22,295 bases of DNA from a virus (IMGVR_UViG_3300022752_000430:1-22295), one strand, 5' to 3'. Positions 7,204 to 14,061 are shown, numbered from the stretch's first letter. A program made the numbers and translations. The notes: a model not told the origin generated them from the sequence alone.

Positions 7204-7551
7204 TCAAGCAAACCGGCTCGCCTGCGTCCACTCGCCAGCGAGGTTGAGTTCGCGGATTCTCGCCTTCACCCACGGCGACAGGTCGCACGTCTCTTCCGCC
7301 TCGGGCTCGCCCCAGGCGTCAGGGCAGTCGTCCGCGCCGCTGCTGCGAAACATGGACGGCCTCTTCGGCAAGGCGTGCTTGCGTGCCAGGGCGTACAGCT
7401 GCTTGTCAGTGACGCCTAGCCGTCGCGCCACCTCCGCGAACGTCAACGTGTTGTCGGCCCAGGCCGCAAACAACACAGTCGCCGACACTTCCGCCTGACG
7501 GCGGCGCGCCTTGGGTGGACGCGCCGCCGCCGTGAACATCTCCAGTTGCAT
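7204..7551 (-). CDS. HTH protein with DLSPWVKAR C-terminal motif
   Basis: A 115-residue protein. The ATG at 7551 has AGGA about 10 nt upstream; a TTG at 7569 is the alternative. The clamp gene ends 4 nt upstream. Residues about 30-62 give a homeodomain-like HTH (TFAEVARRLGVTDKQLYALARKHALPKR). A C-terminal block TCDLSPWVKARI and WTQASRFA follows. The same two-block layout occurs in the gene at 3027-3428. A sequence-specific DNA-binding regulator is likely; its target is unknown. Confidence 0.7.
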   Translation of the reverse strand: MQLEMFTAAARPPKARRRQAEVSATVLFAAWADNTLTFAEVARRLGVTDKQLYALARKHALPKRPSMFRSSGADDCPDAWGEPEAEETCDLSPWVKARIRELNLAGEWTQASRFA

Positions 7552-7555
7552 CGCT

Positions 7556-8662
7556 TCAGTCCTTTGCAAGGGGCATAATGACGCCCGTGAACGTGTCGGT
7601 CTTCATCACCACCGCCGACAGGTGATCCTTCGCCTGGATCGACACAGTAGGCTCGCCATCCGCCGGCAGGCCAGTCAGCCACTCCCGCACGAAGATCGGA
7701 TCAAGCTTCACCGTGCAGGCGTGGCCCGCCTCCACGATCTCGCACGTCACGCTCGACTCACCGGCCTCGGACGACTGGCCGTGCAGGTGAATACCCTCGG
7801 CGGTGAACGTGTAGTCCACGCCCTTCGACTGCTCGCTGGTCACGACCGCCGCCGCCCTGGTCGCCGACAGCAACTGCTCGGCAGTCACCGTGGTCGGCTC
7901 GACATCGTGCTCTGGCGCGGCGTCACGCCAACGCGGGAACCGACCGTCCACGAGCCGACCAGTGACCGTCGTGGTGCCGATCTCGAAGATCACCTCACTC
8001 GAGGTCGCGTCGATCTGCACACCCTCGTCTCCGACCGCATGGGCGAACTTGCTGACGATGGACGCCAAGCGGCTGGCCACCAGCGTCGCAGAATCGTCCA
8101 CCGCCAGGTCGTGCTCCATCTCGGCAATCGACAGGCGTCGCCCGTCCGTCGCCACGAACGTCACCTTTTCGCCCTGCACTTCGAGCAGCACAGCCCCCAA
8201 GGCGTAGCGGCTGCTCTCGCCGTCCACGGCGTAGCCAACGCCCCGGATCGCCCGGGCCAACTGATCGGCAGGCAGCCGCGTGATGGGCTTCGCGTCCACG
8301 GGCTCCCAGATCGGAAACTCTGCCGCGTCCTCGGTGGGTAGCGTCCACGTTCCAGATCCGCACCGCACGACGCACTTCGTGCCGTCATGAGTCAGCGTCA
8401 CTTCCTCGCCACTCGACGCCTGCATGATCGCGAGCAGCCGCCCGTGAGGCAGCAGGATCGCGTCGCCGTGGTAGTCGATCGCCGCGTCGATCCGCACCTC
8501 GAGATCCGTGCCAGTGACGAGCCCGTCACCCAGACGCACGTTCGTCAGGATGGGCTTTGGTGCCCGGCTTGGCACCGCCGGGCTGACCGTCAATAGAGCG
8601 GTCGTAAGGTCTGATGACAGCAGCGTGATGCCGCCGGTCTTTTTTCGTGTTGCAGTAGCCAT
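7556..8662 (-). CDS. dnaN: DNA polymerase III beta sliding clamp (phage-encoded DnaN homologue)
   Basis: A 368-residue protein, the normal length for a bacterial beta clamp. The ATG has GAAAGGAAG about 9 nt upstream. Landmarks are LGDGLVTGTDLEVRI at about 44-58, FVATDGRRLSIAE at about 169-181 at the domain II centre, VDGRFPRW in the inter-domain region, and a C-terminus VIMPLAKD equivalent to the VVMPMRL end of DnaN. A ring-shaped dimer would tether a polymerase to DNA. No replicative polymerase is recognised in the window, so it probably serves the host Pol III. Its N-terminal coding region overlaps a membrane-protein gene by 137 nt in another frame. Confidence 0.93.
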   Translation of the reverse strand: MATATRKKTGGITLLSSDLTTALLTVSPAVPSRAPKPILTNVRLGDGLVTGTDLEVRIDAAIDYHGDAILLPHGRLLAIMQASSGEEVTLTHDGTKCVVRCGSGTWTLPTEDAAEFPIWEPVDAKPITRLPADQLARAIRGVGYAVDGESSRYALGAVLLEVQGEKVTFVATDGRRLSIAEMEHDLAVDDSATLVASRLASIVSKFAHAVGDEGVQIDATSSEVIFEIGTTTVTGRLVDGRFPRWRDAAPEHDVEPTTVTAEQLLSATRAAAVVTSEQSKGVDYTFTAEGIHLHGQSSEAGESSVTCEIVEAGHACTVKLDPIFVREWLTGLPADGEPTVSIQAKDHLSAVVMKTDTFTGVIMPLAKD

Positions 8663-8771
8663 TGAACGCTTCCTTTCGTTTCAGAGAACAACCAACCAGA
8701 ACGCCAAGAACGAACGTCAAGGCGTTGAGCGTCATGCCGATGGTCACGGCGGTAAATTGCTCGAGCGTCAT
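8526..8771 (-). CDS. Small single-span membrane protein overlapping the clamp gene
   Basis: An 81-residue protein starting MTLEQFTAVTIG. The ATG overlaps the upstream stop as ATGA. One hydrophobic helix at about residues 9-29 (MTLNALTFVLGVLVGCSL) is followed by a basic, polar tail. The first 36 residues look like a typical short phage membrane protein. The remaining 45 are encoded out of frame within the first 137 nt of the clamp gene and look unstructured. The start and helix are well supported; the long overlap may be tolerated or accidental. Confidence 0.6.
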   Translation of the reverse strand: MTLEQFTAVTIGMTLNALTFVLGVLVGCSLKRKEAFNGYCNTKKDRRHHAAVIRPYDRSIDGQPGGAKPGTKAHPDERASG

Positions 8772-8959
8772 CGCTTCGCCTCGATTCTCTCCATGTGCAT
8801 CGCCTGCCTGACAAGCCGCACCATCAGCACGCGGATCGTGCGAGACGCAAGCTCGAGGGCCACGCGAGTCTCATCATCCACGTCATCGTCCCACGCTCGC
8901 CGGCGACACATGGCAGCGACAGACGCGGGCGGCGGCAGCTTTGGGGAGTCAGGCGACAT
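8768..8959 (-). CDS. Small helical protein of unknown function
   Basis: A 63-residue protein starting MSPDSPKLPPP. GGAGG lies about 5 nt upstream of the ATG, which makes this start much better than the in-frame ATG at 9037 inside the HNH gene. A Pro-rich N-terminus is followed by an acidic stretch (WDDDVDDETRVAL) and a basic amphipathic helix. It overlaps HNH by 11 nt and the membrane gene by ATGA. Family not recognised. Confidence 0.65.
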   Translation of the reverse strand: MSPDSPKLPPPASVAAMCRRRAWDDDVDDETRVALELASRTIRVLMVRLVRQAMHMERIEAKR

Positions 8960-9179
8960 CGCTCCTCCTTTCCTTGTCTGCATGCCTGTGGCACTTCTCG
9001 CACAGCAAGAGCACGTCATCCGGCAGTTCGTTGCCAAGCCGCTCGTATGTCACGTGGTGGGTCTGAAGCGGCACGCCCGTGGCGAAGCAGGCTTCGCAGT
9101 ACGATGGCCGAGACGCTCGCACGCGCCGCTTGAACTTCCGCCACTTAAGCGAACGCATGTGACGCTGGTAGGGAGTCAT
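8949..9179 (-). CDS. HNH endonuclease
   Basis: A 76-residue protein starting MTPYQRHMRS. The ATG overlaps the LexA-like stop as ATGA, which decides it over an upstream in-frame start. It has a basic N-terminal region, then the HNH fold: CEAC (28-31), THHVTYERLGNE (40-51, catalytic His pair and Asn) and LLLCEKCHRHADKE (57-70, zinc Cys pair and final His). The four Cys form the structural zinc site. In phages HNH proteins of this size are homing-type or packaging-associated nicking nucleases. Its place beside replication genes favours an early DNA-processing role. Confidence 0.85.
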   Translation of the reverse strand: MTPYQRHMRSLKWRKFKRRVRASRPSYCEACFATGVPLQTHHVTYERLGNELPDDVLLLCEKCHRHADKERRSDVA

Positions 9180-9415
9180 GCGTCGCCCTCCACCGGCATG
9201 ATCGTGCGGGCGCGGTTCGGCTCCCAGGTAATCCACCCTTTCGCCCGCAGCGGCAGAATGTGCGACACCGCACCGTTCTGCGATTGAAAGCCAAACGCTT
9301 GGCAGATGTCCCTCACGGTCGGGCTGTAACCGTGGCCAACGCGGTACTTGACGATGAAGTCAAGCACCTCGCGTTGACGCTTAGTCAGCGGACGGCGTTC
9401 GATGGTGACGTTCAT
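9176..9415 (-). CDS. LexA-type DNA-binding domain protein without peptidase domain
   Basis: A 79-residue protein. PLTKRQREVLDFIVKY, GYSPTVRDICQAFGFQSQNGAVSHILPL and RAKGWITWEPNRART together make the complete LexA N-terminal winged helix (three helices plus wing). The C-terminal Ser/Lys self-cleavage domain is absent: the protein stops right after the wing. ATGA overlap with the initiator upstream. It could be a small repressor acting at SOS-like or phage operators but unable to self-cleave. A fragment of a longer repressor is less likely because the start and stop are both coupled to neighbours. Confidence 0.85.
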   Translation of the reverse strand: MNVTIERRPLTKRQREVLDFIVKYRVGHGYSPTVRDICQAFGFQSQNGAVSHILPLRAKGWITWEPNRARTIMPVEGDA

Positions 9416-10353
9416 AGATCCTCCTCCTTGAGTTTGAGGCCAGCCGCCAGCGCGGCGACTTGCTTGGGTGTGCGGTACGCGGCCGGGGACAGCCCGGCGA
9501 ACTCACGGGCCTTGCGATCCAACGCGGCCCGCTTGTCTGCGTCGCCTGGCGTTCTGCCTGGGCTGCGGTTCGTGCCGCCCTGGTCCTGGCACCGGGACAG
9601 CCAGCGGACGACGAACGCCCTCCAGTTGCGGCGTCCTGCCCGGCTGGGGTTCGCCTTTAGCCAGGCGGTGGCCTTGGCGAGCTCCTGGTCGAGCACGGCA
9701 CCTGGGTAGGCGGCTGCCCATTCCTGGCGGTCGCCGTCCGTGATGCCCTGCCAGCCGTCTGCAGCCGTCCACGACACGGCGGACTTCGCCCGCGAGCGAG
9801 CCGCAGGCTTGCTCGTGGGAACCGGCGCAGCCGGTATATATTCTTCTTCTCTACTCTTATCTTCTGGTCGTGACGCGCCGTGACGTTTCGTGACGCGCTC
9901 GCCGCCACGCTTCCGCTCCCGATATTCCTTGGCTCGCTGGGCGTCCGACTTAGGCTCCGACCGCATTTTCTGGGGCACGTTGTGCTCAGAAAAGTTCGGA
10001 AAAACAAGGCCTTTTTCGTCGTGGAGCGTCACCCAGCCTACAGCCACCAAGGCGTCCCCAAACCCAGGCACTCCGACGATGTCATCTATGTCACTGACGG
10101 CCATGTATGGAACCCAACAGTCGCCACCGACCACGTCGTTCAGCGCGAACCAGAGCTCAGTGAGCGCACACGCCGTGACGCGCGTCACGTTTTCAAACGT
10201 GACGATTTCCGTGACACTGTGACGGCACGACATGCGGACAGGATCGGACCACCAGGCCATGAACTCAGGGTTATGCGACAGGTGGCGAGCGAGCGCCACT
10301 GTCTTCGGCAGCTGCCGGATGCCTCTCCTGATGCGAATCCAATCACTAGCCAT
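9412..10353 (-). CDS. Probable phage replication initiator (replisome-organizer type)
   Basis: A 313-residue protein with a start at ATG 10353 (10356 also possible). GGAGG lies just upstream. The N-terminus DWIRIRRGIRQLPKTVALARHL and the following helical region are typical of phage replication proteins of the DnaD/lambda-O kind. A basic linker (REYRERKRGG) follows, then a Pro/Ala-rich hinge, then a C-terminal domain with NPSRAGRRNWRAFVVRWLSR. The gene carries two clusters of GTGAC repeats and an AT-rich pyrimidine tract (9835-9895 and 10174-10224), as in the lambda O gene where the origin is internal. The initiator role is inferred. Confidence 0.7.
   Translation of the reverse strand: MASDWIRIRRGIRQLPKTVALARHLSHNPEFMAWWSDPVRMSCRHSVTEIVTFENVTRVTACALTELWFALNDVVGGDCWVPYMAVSDIDDIVGVPGFGDALVAVGWVTLHDEKGLVFPNFSEHNVPQKMRSEPKSDAQRAKEYRERKRGGERVTKRHGASRPEDKSREEEYIPAAPVPTSKPAARSRAKSAVSWTAADGWQGITDGDRQEWAAAYPGAVLDQELAKATAWLKANPSRAGRRNWRAFVVRWLSRCQDQGGTNRSPGRTPGDADKRAALDRKAREFAGLSPAAYRTPKQVAALAAGLKLKEEDL
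9835..9895. repeat. Iteron-like array of three CGTGACG repeats at exact 10-bp spacing next to an AT-rich pyrimidine tract
   Basis: CGTGACG occurs at 9869, 9879 and 9889, exactly one helical turn apart. A 10-bp period cannot be produced by codon repetition. Immediately beside it, 9835-9865 has only 8 G+C in 31 bases and the plus strand has no G from 9841 to 9865. Repeats plus an easily melted tract inside an initiator gene is the architecture of the lambda origin. This is a candidate DnaA-independent phage origin or its first half. Confidence 0.55.
10174..10224. repeat. Second GTGAC cluster with two overlapping perfect palindromes
   Basis: CGTGACGCGCGTCACG at 10174-10189 is a perfect 16-bp palindrome. 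Overlapping it, arms of 10 bp at 10183-10192 and 10195-10204 are separated by two bases (CGTCACGTTT and AAACGTGACG). Further direct copies start at 10210 (CGTGACA) and 10218 (TGTGACG). The same CGTGACG unit forms the three-copy array at 9869-9895 in the same gene. It probably binds the same protein, perhaps the initiator itself. Confidence 0.5.
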
Positions 10354-10422
10354 CATGGCCTCCTTTCCATTCCGCCCCGCCGCGTCGAAGCGGCACCGTG
10401 CCTATCACGGGGGCGGCAACTA

Positions 10423-11001
10423 TCAGACTGCGGAAGCCTCGTTCTTGAAGTGAACACGTCCGCTTCCGTTTCTGACCTCAAGATCAACGACCAGAGAAGG
10501 CTTGCTGTACTTTCCATCCCCTTGCGACCCGCGCTTTGGAAGTTTGCGAGTTCCTTTGAGCAATGCCTTTCTGATCGTTTCGCGCCGGCGTTTGTGTCGC
10601 GCGGCATTGCCCTCAAAGGTCCTGCTTGGCCCTGGTCGCTTGAGCTCAAAGCCTGCCAACCCAGTCACGTCGCGACCTCGATCAAAGTTTTCAATCAAGT
10701 CCCGCATTTCCGACGACAAAATGAATCGCTCAACTCTTCGCTTGCCATCAGGGCCTGGCAGTTCGACATAAGCAACGGACCTCCAGAAAAGAACTTTCGT
10801 GGCAGCAAATTGCCTCTTGCATGCCTGAGCAAACACGCAGCAGCCAGGATCTTTTCTTGTCGCTTTTCGAACGTCTTCTGGCTGTATGAAGACACGGAGG
10901 TCTTTAGGTGCGTCAATAACTTCAATGTCCCCCCAAACTCGCTTGATCTCAGCCAAAGACCTCATTTGCGGGCCGCTACGAAAACTGTTTTTCGTCGCCA
11001 T
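10423..11001 (-). CDS. Unknown protein of atypical base composition
   Basis: A 192-residue protein starting MATKNSFRSGP. GGGAG lies about 10 nt upstream of the ATG; ATG codons further upstream lie in a less protein-like leader. Features: IEVIDAPKDLRVFIQPEDVRKA, DPGCCVFAQACKRQF (paired Cys), a beta strand with SVAYVEL, FDRGRD, and a strongly basic tail (RHKRRRETIRKALLKG). Counted GC in four 60-base lines (10681, 10741, 10861, 10921) averages about 49 percent, against 65 percent at 8161-8220, suggesting later acquisition. Function unrecognised; the basic tail hints at nucleic-acid binding. Confidence 0.7.
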   Translation of the reverse strand: MATKNSFRSGPQMRSLAEIKRVWGDIEVIDAPKDLRVFIQPEDVRKATRKDPGCCVFAQACKRQFAATKVLFWRSVAYVELPGPDGKRRVERFILSSEMRDLIENFDRGRDVTGLAGFELKRPGPSRTFEGNAARHKRRRETIRKALLKGTRKLPKRGSQGDGKYSKPSLVVDLEVRNGSGRVHFKNEASAV

Positions 11002-11075
11002 CTCTCGTCTCCCTTGCTTTCGCGTCCTCTCACCCATCATTCCGCCGGCCCACACGAGCCGATACGGCGTGTTCG

Positions 11076-11393
11076 TTACGCCACCCTCCACACCACCGCC
11101 ATCCGTCCGCTCGCCGTCCGCCTGGTCCCGGCCTCAACCACCATCCCGCGCCGTGCAAGCTCTATCCGCCGTGGCCTCTGCGTTGACGGGTTCATCCCGA
11201 GCCGTCGCTGCATCTCCTCATCGGTCAGCCCATCGGGCGTGGCCTCCAGGAGCTCGAGCACCTTCCGCTGCATGGCATTCAGCGTCGCAGGCCCAATCGA
11301 GTCGGCCGCCTGGGCCGACGTGATCGAGCCGGCGACGGATGGCGCACGTTGGGCGAACAGCGGCAGCGGCAGGTCTGGCCAGTAGTCACTCAC
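11076..11393 (-). CDS. Winged-helix DNA-binding protein
   Basis: A 105-residue protein with GTG start at 11393, inside a GTGA overlap with the stop of the 49-residue HTH gene. The N-terminal 40 residues are flexible and Pro/Ala-rich. Residues about 42-105 form a winged helix: AMQRKVLELLEATPDGLTDEEMQRRLGM, then STQRPRRIELARRGMVVEAGTRRTASGRMAVVW, where the last part is the wing. The STQRPRR recognition helix and SGRxAxVW wing recur in phage early proteins. A repressor or replication-accessory role is possible. Confidence 0.8.
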   Translation of the reverse strand: MSDYWPDLPLPLFAQRAPSVAGSITSAQAADSIGPATLNAMQRKVLELLEATPDGLTDEEMQRRLGMNPSTQRPRRIELARRGMVVEAGTRRTASGRMAVVWRVA

Positions 11394-11539
11394 TTCGCCA
11401 CCACCCTGTACTTGCCGTTGGCGATCAGGCACACCGTTGTGCGGCACACACCCAGCCGCCGCGCGACAGCGTGCTGCGGCACTCCCTCAGCGAGCAGCTG
11501 CTGCACTCGGGCGACGGGTACTGGTCGGCGGGCTGGCAT
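11390..11539 (-). CDS. 49-residue HTH protein
   Basis: A short gene reading MPARRPVPVARVQQLLAEG, followed by VPQHAVARRLGVCRTTVCLI and ending KYRVVAK. The middle block is a resolvase/homeodomain-type HTH (A-x3-LGV-x-R-x-TV). The ATG has AAGGAG about 8 nt upstream, and the stop codon overlaps the GTG of the winged-helix gene. The protein is basic and little more than one HTH motif. It is probably a transcriptional regulator acting with the next gene. Confidence 0.8.
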   Translation of the reverse strand: MPARRPVPVARVQQLLAEGVPQHAVARRLGVCRTTVCLIANGKYRVVAK

Positions 11540-11573
11540 GTCGATCACTCCTTGTCGTCTCGCGTGTGGTTGC

Positions 11574-12464
11574 TCACGCCACCGCTTCCGCGTCGAACAG
11601 CGTCTTGCTGTCCGCTTCGTGCCGTCGCCGCGCGAGGGCTAGGTTCTTCAACGCCTGGGCGTGGTACTCCGGCTTCAGCTCGCAGCCGTAGAACCTCCGG
11701 CCACGCTGGAGCGAAACGTAGCCCTCGCTGCCAATCCCTGTGAACGGCGAGAACACGATTTCACCCGGGTTGCTGTAGAGCCTGACGAGCCGGTCAATCA
11801 CGTCTAGCTGCAATGGGCAGATGTGCTTCGTGTCTTCCTCGCTGCGGGCTTCCTTGACGTTGAGCGTGTTCGTCTCGCGGATGTCGCTCCAACAGCATTC
11901 CGCCCAGTCAATCCACTCGTTCCGCGACACCTCGCCATCGGAGTCGATGGCTACTTCGTTCTCACCTGGAGCCCGGAACTTGATGAGGTAGTCGGGCAGA
12001 CAGCCGCGTTGCTTCGCTCGGTCGCTTTCGAGCCCGGCGAATTGAAGCTCACGGCTCCGCGTGCGAATCGCCTGAGCCTGCGGATTCTTCCGCACCACCC
12101 AGTCGTATTCGTAGACCAGCCCGGCCCGTTCCCCGAGCCGGATGTTGAGCCCGCGATAGTCATGCAGCCCGACTTCGCCGCTCCGCTTCAGTCGCGGGAT
12201 CTGCATGACGTGAACGACCACGGCCCGGCCCGGCTTGAGCACTCGACGCAGCCCGCGAAAGAAGTAGCCAAGGTGGATCTTCGCTTCGCCCCGCATGTCC
12301 TCGCTGTTGCCGATGTCCTCTGCCTTGCTCGTGTAGGCGAACAGGCTCGGGAACGGCGGCGAAAAGACAGCGAAGTCAATCGATTTCGCCGGCATGTCCT
12401 GCATCATGTGAGGGATGCAGTCGCCGTGGTGGACGTGGTAACGGCCAGATTCATTCAGCAGCAT
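11574..12464 (-). CDS. DNA methyltransferase, N4-cytosine/N6-adenine beta-type
   Basis: A 296-residue protein. AGGAGG lies 12 nt upstream of the ATG, and it overlaps the helicase gene by 14 nt. Motif IV is FAVFSPPF at 32-38; the S-P-P-F form is typical of m4C and some m6A enzymes. Motif I, GEIVFSPFTGIGSEG, is near residue 234-248 after motif IV, so the order is beta-type (IV before I). CPLQLDVIDRLVRLY matches the region before motif I in these enzymes. A target-recognition region lies between. It modifies cytosine N4 or adenine N6 in DNA; the specificity is unknown. No cognate restriction nuclease was recognised, so it may protect phage DNA. Confidence 0.87.
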   Translation of the reverse strand: MLLNESGRYHVHHGDCIPHMMQDMPAKSIDFAVFSPPFPSLFAYTSKAEDIGNSEDMRGEAKIHLGYFFRGLRRVLKPGRAVVVHVMQIPRLKRSGEVGLHDYRGLNIRLGERAGLVYEYDWVVRKNPQAQAIRTRSRELQFAGLESDRAKQRGCLPDYLIKFRAPGENEVAIDSDGEVSRNEWIDWAECCWSDIRETNTLNVKEARSEEDTKHICPLQLDVIDRLVRLYSNPGEIVFSPFTGIGSEGYVSLQRGRRFYGCELKPEYHAQALKNLALARRRHEADSKTLFDAEAVA

Positions 12465-13902
12465 CGCGGAACATAGCCTCCTGCTCTCGGGTGTCAGCCT
12501 CGACGCGACGTGCCTTCCTCAGCACGTTCTCAACCATCGGGCGTTCAACGTCAGATACCGGGATGTGGACGTGCAGCGGGCGTGTCGATCCGATCCGGTT
12601 CGACCGCTTCACCGCTTGGTAGTACTCCTCGTAGGAGTCCTGTAGTCCGCTGAAGACTTGGCGTGTGCAGATTTGGAGATTGAGGCCGAAGCCGAGAATC
12701 TTCGGCTTGCTGAGCAGCACGCGAACGCGGCCCGCCTTGAAGTCGTCAACAATCCGCTGCCGCTCTTCGACAGGCGTGTCGCCGTCGATGCTCGCCGCCT
12801 CCGGCAGCACTTGCTCCAGGGCTCGCTGCTCATCGTTGTAGCGGCACCAGATGAGCGTCGATTCATCGGGCCACGACCGCACGAGTTCCGCGATGTACTG
12901 CGGCTTCGGGCTGCTCTCGCACTTCGCCATCCGCGACAACTTTGACCGCGTCGTGATGCCGCCTAGCTCAGTGACGAATAGCTGCCCCGTCTCGGCCCGC
13001 ACCTTCCGCTCTTGCTCATCAGACAGCCGAACCTCTTCGATGCTGACGTGAATCGGCGGGATGCTGTGGACGTTGTCCTTCCAGCCGTAGGTGCTCGGGT
13101 CCGTCAGGAAGATGCACCAGTGCGAAAGGGCACGGTAGAAGGGACGCAGGGCGTGCGGCTTGAGTTCCCAACGCTCATTCGTCTGCCCACGGTTGATAAA
13201 GAAGCGAGCCAGAAACGCATTGACGTTCGGAAAGGCGTCGAGAAATACCGCGTGATTCGCGTACTCGATCCGGTCGTTCGGTGCCGGCGTTCCCGTGAGG
13301 GCGAGCTTCCACGGCACGCCAGCCCCAAGCCGGAGGCAGACTTGCCCCCATTTCCCGTAGTGGCTCTTGAGCATCGAAGACTCATCGAGAATCAGCCCGC
13401 CTAGGTCGCCGGCTGGCGTGTCATCGCGCAGGGCGTCGTAGTTCGTGATGCCGAGCCGACCGCCTGGAGCACCAAGCCACTTAGCCAGATCCTTTGCCGC
13501 AACCTGCTCGATGGGCAGCGAATCGCCGTAGAACTTCGCCGCCTCTTCCATCGTTTGCTTCACCACCATGAGCGGCGAGACGATGAGCACCGGCTTATCC
13601 TGAACAGCCCGGACGTGTCGGGCGAACTCAAGCAGCATCGGCGTCTTGCCGAGCCCGCAGTCGGCGAAGATCGCAAACTTCCGCTTTTGGATGGCAGTGC
13701 GGACGATGTCCCGTTGGTAGTCGAACAGCCACTGAGAAGGCACGTAGTCTGCTGCCCGCTCCGCATCAGCGTCGATGCCGAGCGTCGCGGCGTACTCGTC
13801 GGGCACGACAGCCATCCGTCCGCGAATCGCGTAGCGCGGCAGCGACTTCACCTTCAGGAAGGTGCGGTAGGAGTCGATGCTGTCGTCGAGGTAGATGTCC
13901 AC
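12451..13902 (-). CDS. SNF2-family helicase
   Basis: A 483-residue protein with GTG start and CGAAAGGGA 4 nt upstream. The N-terminal 55 residues are a possible targeting region. Helicase motifs follow in order: Q-like DYQRDIV (61-67), Walker A DCGLGKT (81-87), motif II LDESS (172-176), motif III LTGTPAPN (202-209). The second RecA lobe has WCRYNDEQRAL, then VLLSKPKILGFGLNLQ and motif VI QAVKRSNRIGSTRP. The DESS box and RSxRIGxTRP place it in the SNF2 superfamily 2 group used by many phages. It probably remodels or unwinds phage DNA, working with the overlapping methyltransferase. Confidence 0.9.
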   Translation of the reverse strand: MDIYLDDSIDSYRTFLKVKSLPRYAIRGRMAVVPDEYAATLGIDADAERAADYVPSQWLFDYQRDIVRTAIQKRKFAIFADCGLGKTPMLLEFARHVRAVQDKPVLIVSPLMVVKQTMEEAAKFYGDSLPIEQVAAKDLAKWLGAPGGRLGITNYDALRDDTPAGDLGGLILDESSMLKSHYGKWGQVCLRLGAGVPWKLALTGTPAPNDRIEYANHAVFLDAFPNVNAFLARFFINRGQTNERWELKPHALRPFYRALSHWCIFLTDPSTYGWKDNVHSIPPIHVSIEEVRLSDEQERKVRAETGQLFVTELGGITTRSKLSRMAKCESSPKPQYIAELVRSWPDESTLIWCRYNDEQRALEQVLPEAASIDGDTPVEERQRIVDDFKAGRVRVLLSKPKILGFGLNLQICTRQVFSGLQDSYEEYYQAVKRSNRIGSTRPLHVHIPVSDVERPMVENVLRKARRVEADTREQEAMFRDAAE

Positions 13903-13950
13903 AAAGTCCCTTTCGTGTATTGGCCCCGTGTCGTGGGGCTGCCGGTCGAG

Positions 13951-14013
13951 TCACTCTTGGGAGGCACGAGCCTCGGCTGCGGTGGTTACTCGCCACTCCC
14001 GCAAGGCGGCCAC
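13951..14013 (-). CDS. Possible 20-residue leader peptide, weakly supported
   Basis: The gap 13903-14061 holds no clear gene. One short minus-strand reading frame could start at GTG 14013 and read VAALREWRVTTAAEARASQE before TGA. A hydrophobic stretch, SWLIIAAAVAALREW, continues upstream of it in frame but has no ATG and is closed by a stop. No SD is obvious. I list it only to describe the gap. Confidence 0.15.
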   Translation of the reverse strand: MAALREWRVTTAAEARASQE

Positions 14014-14061
14014 TGCGGCTGCGATGATCAGCCAGCTATGCCCATGGCGGTGCGTTTGTCG

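Noticed and set aside
9880-11385. 501-codon open frame on the plus strand
   Set aside because: It runs opposite to the initiator gene, the AT-richer gene and the winged-helix gene, all of which have SD sites and sensible domains. Its own protein is Arg/Ser/Pro-rich with no domain.
11574-13902. Interpretation as a complete DISARM or restriction-modification defence system
   Set aside because: No nuclease, PLD-domain or DUF1998 gene is adjacent, and the neighbours are replication and recombination genes. Only the two-gene resemblance is reported.
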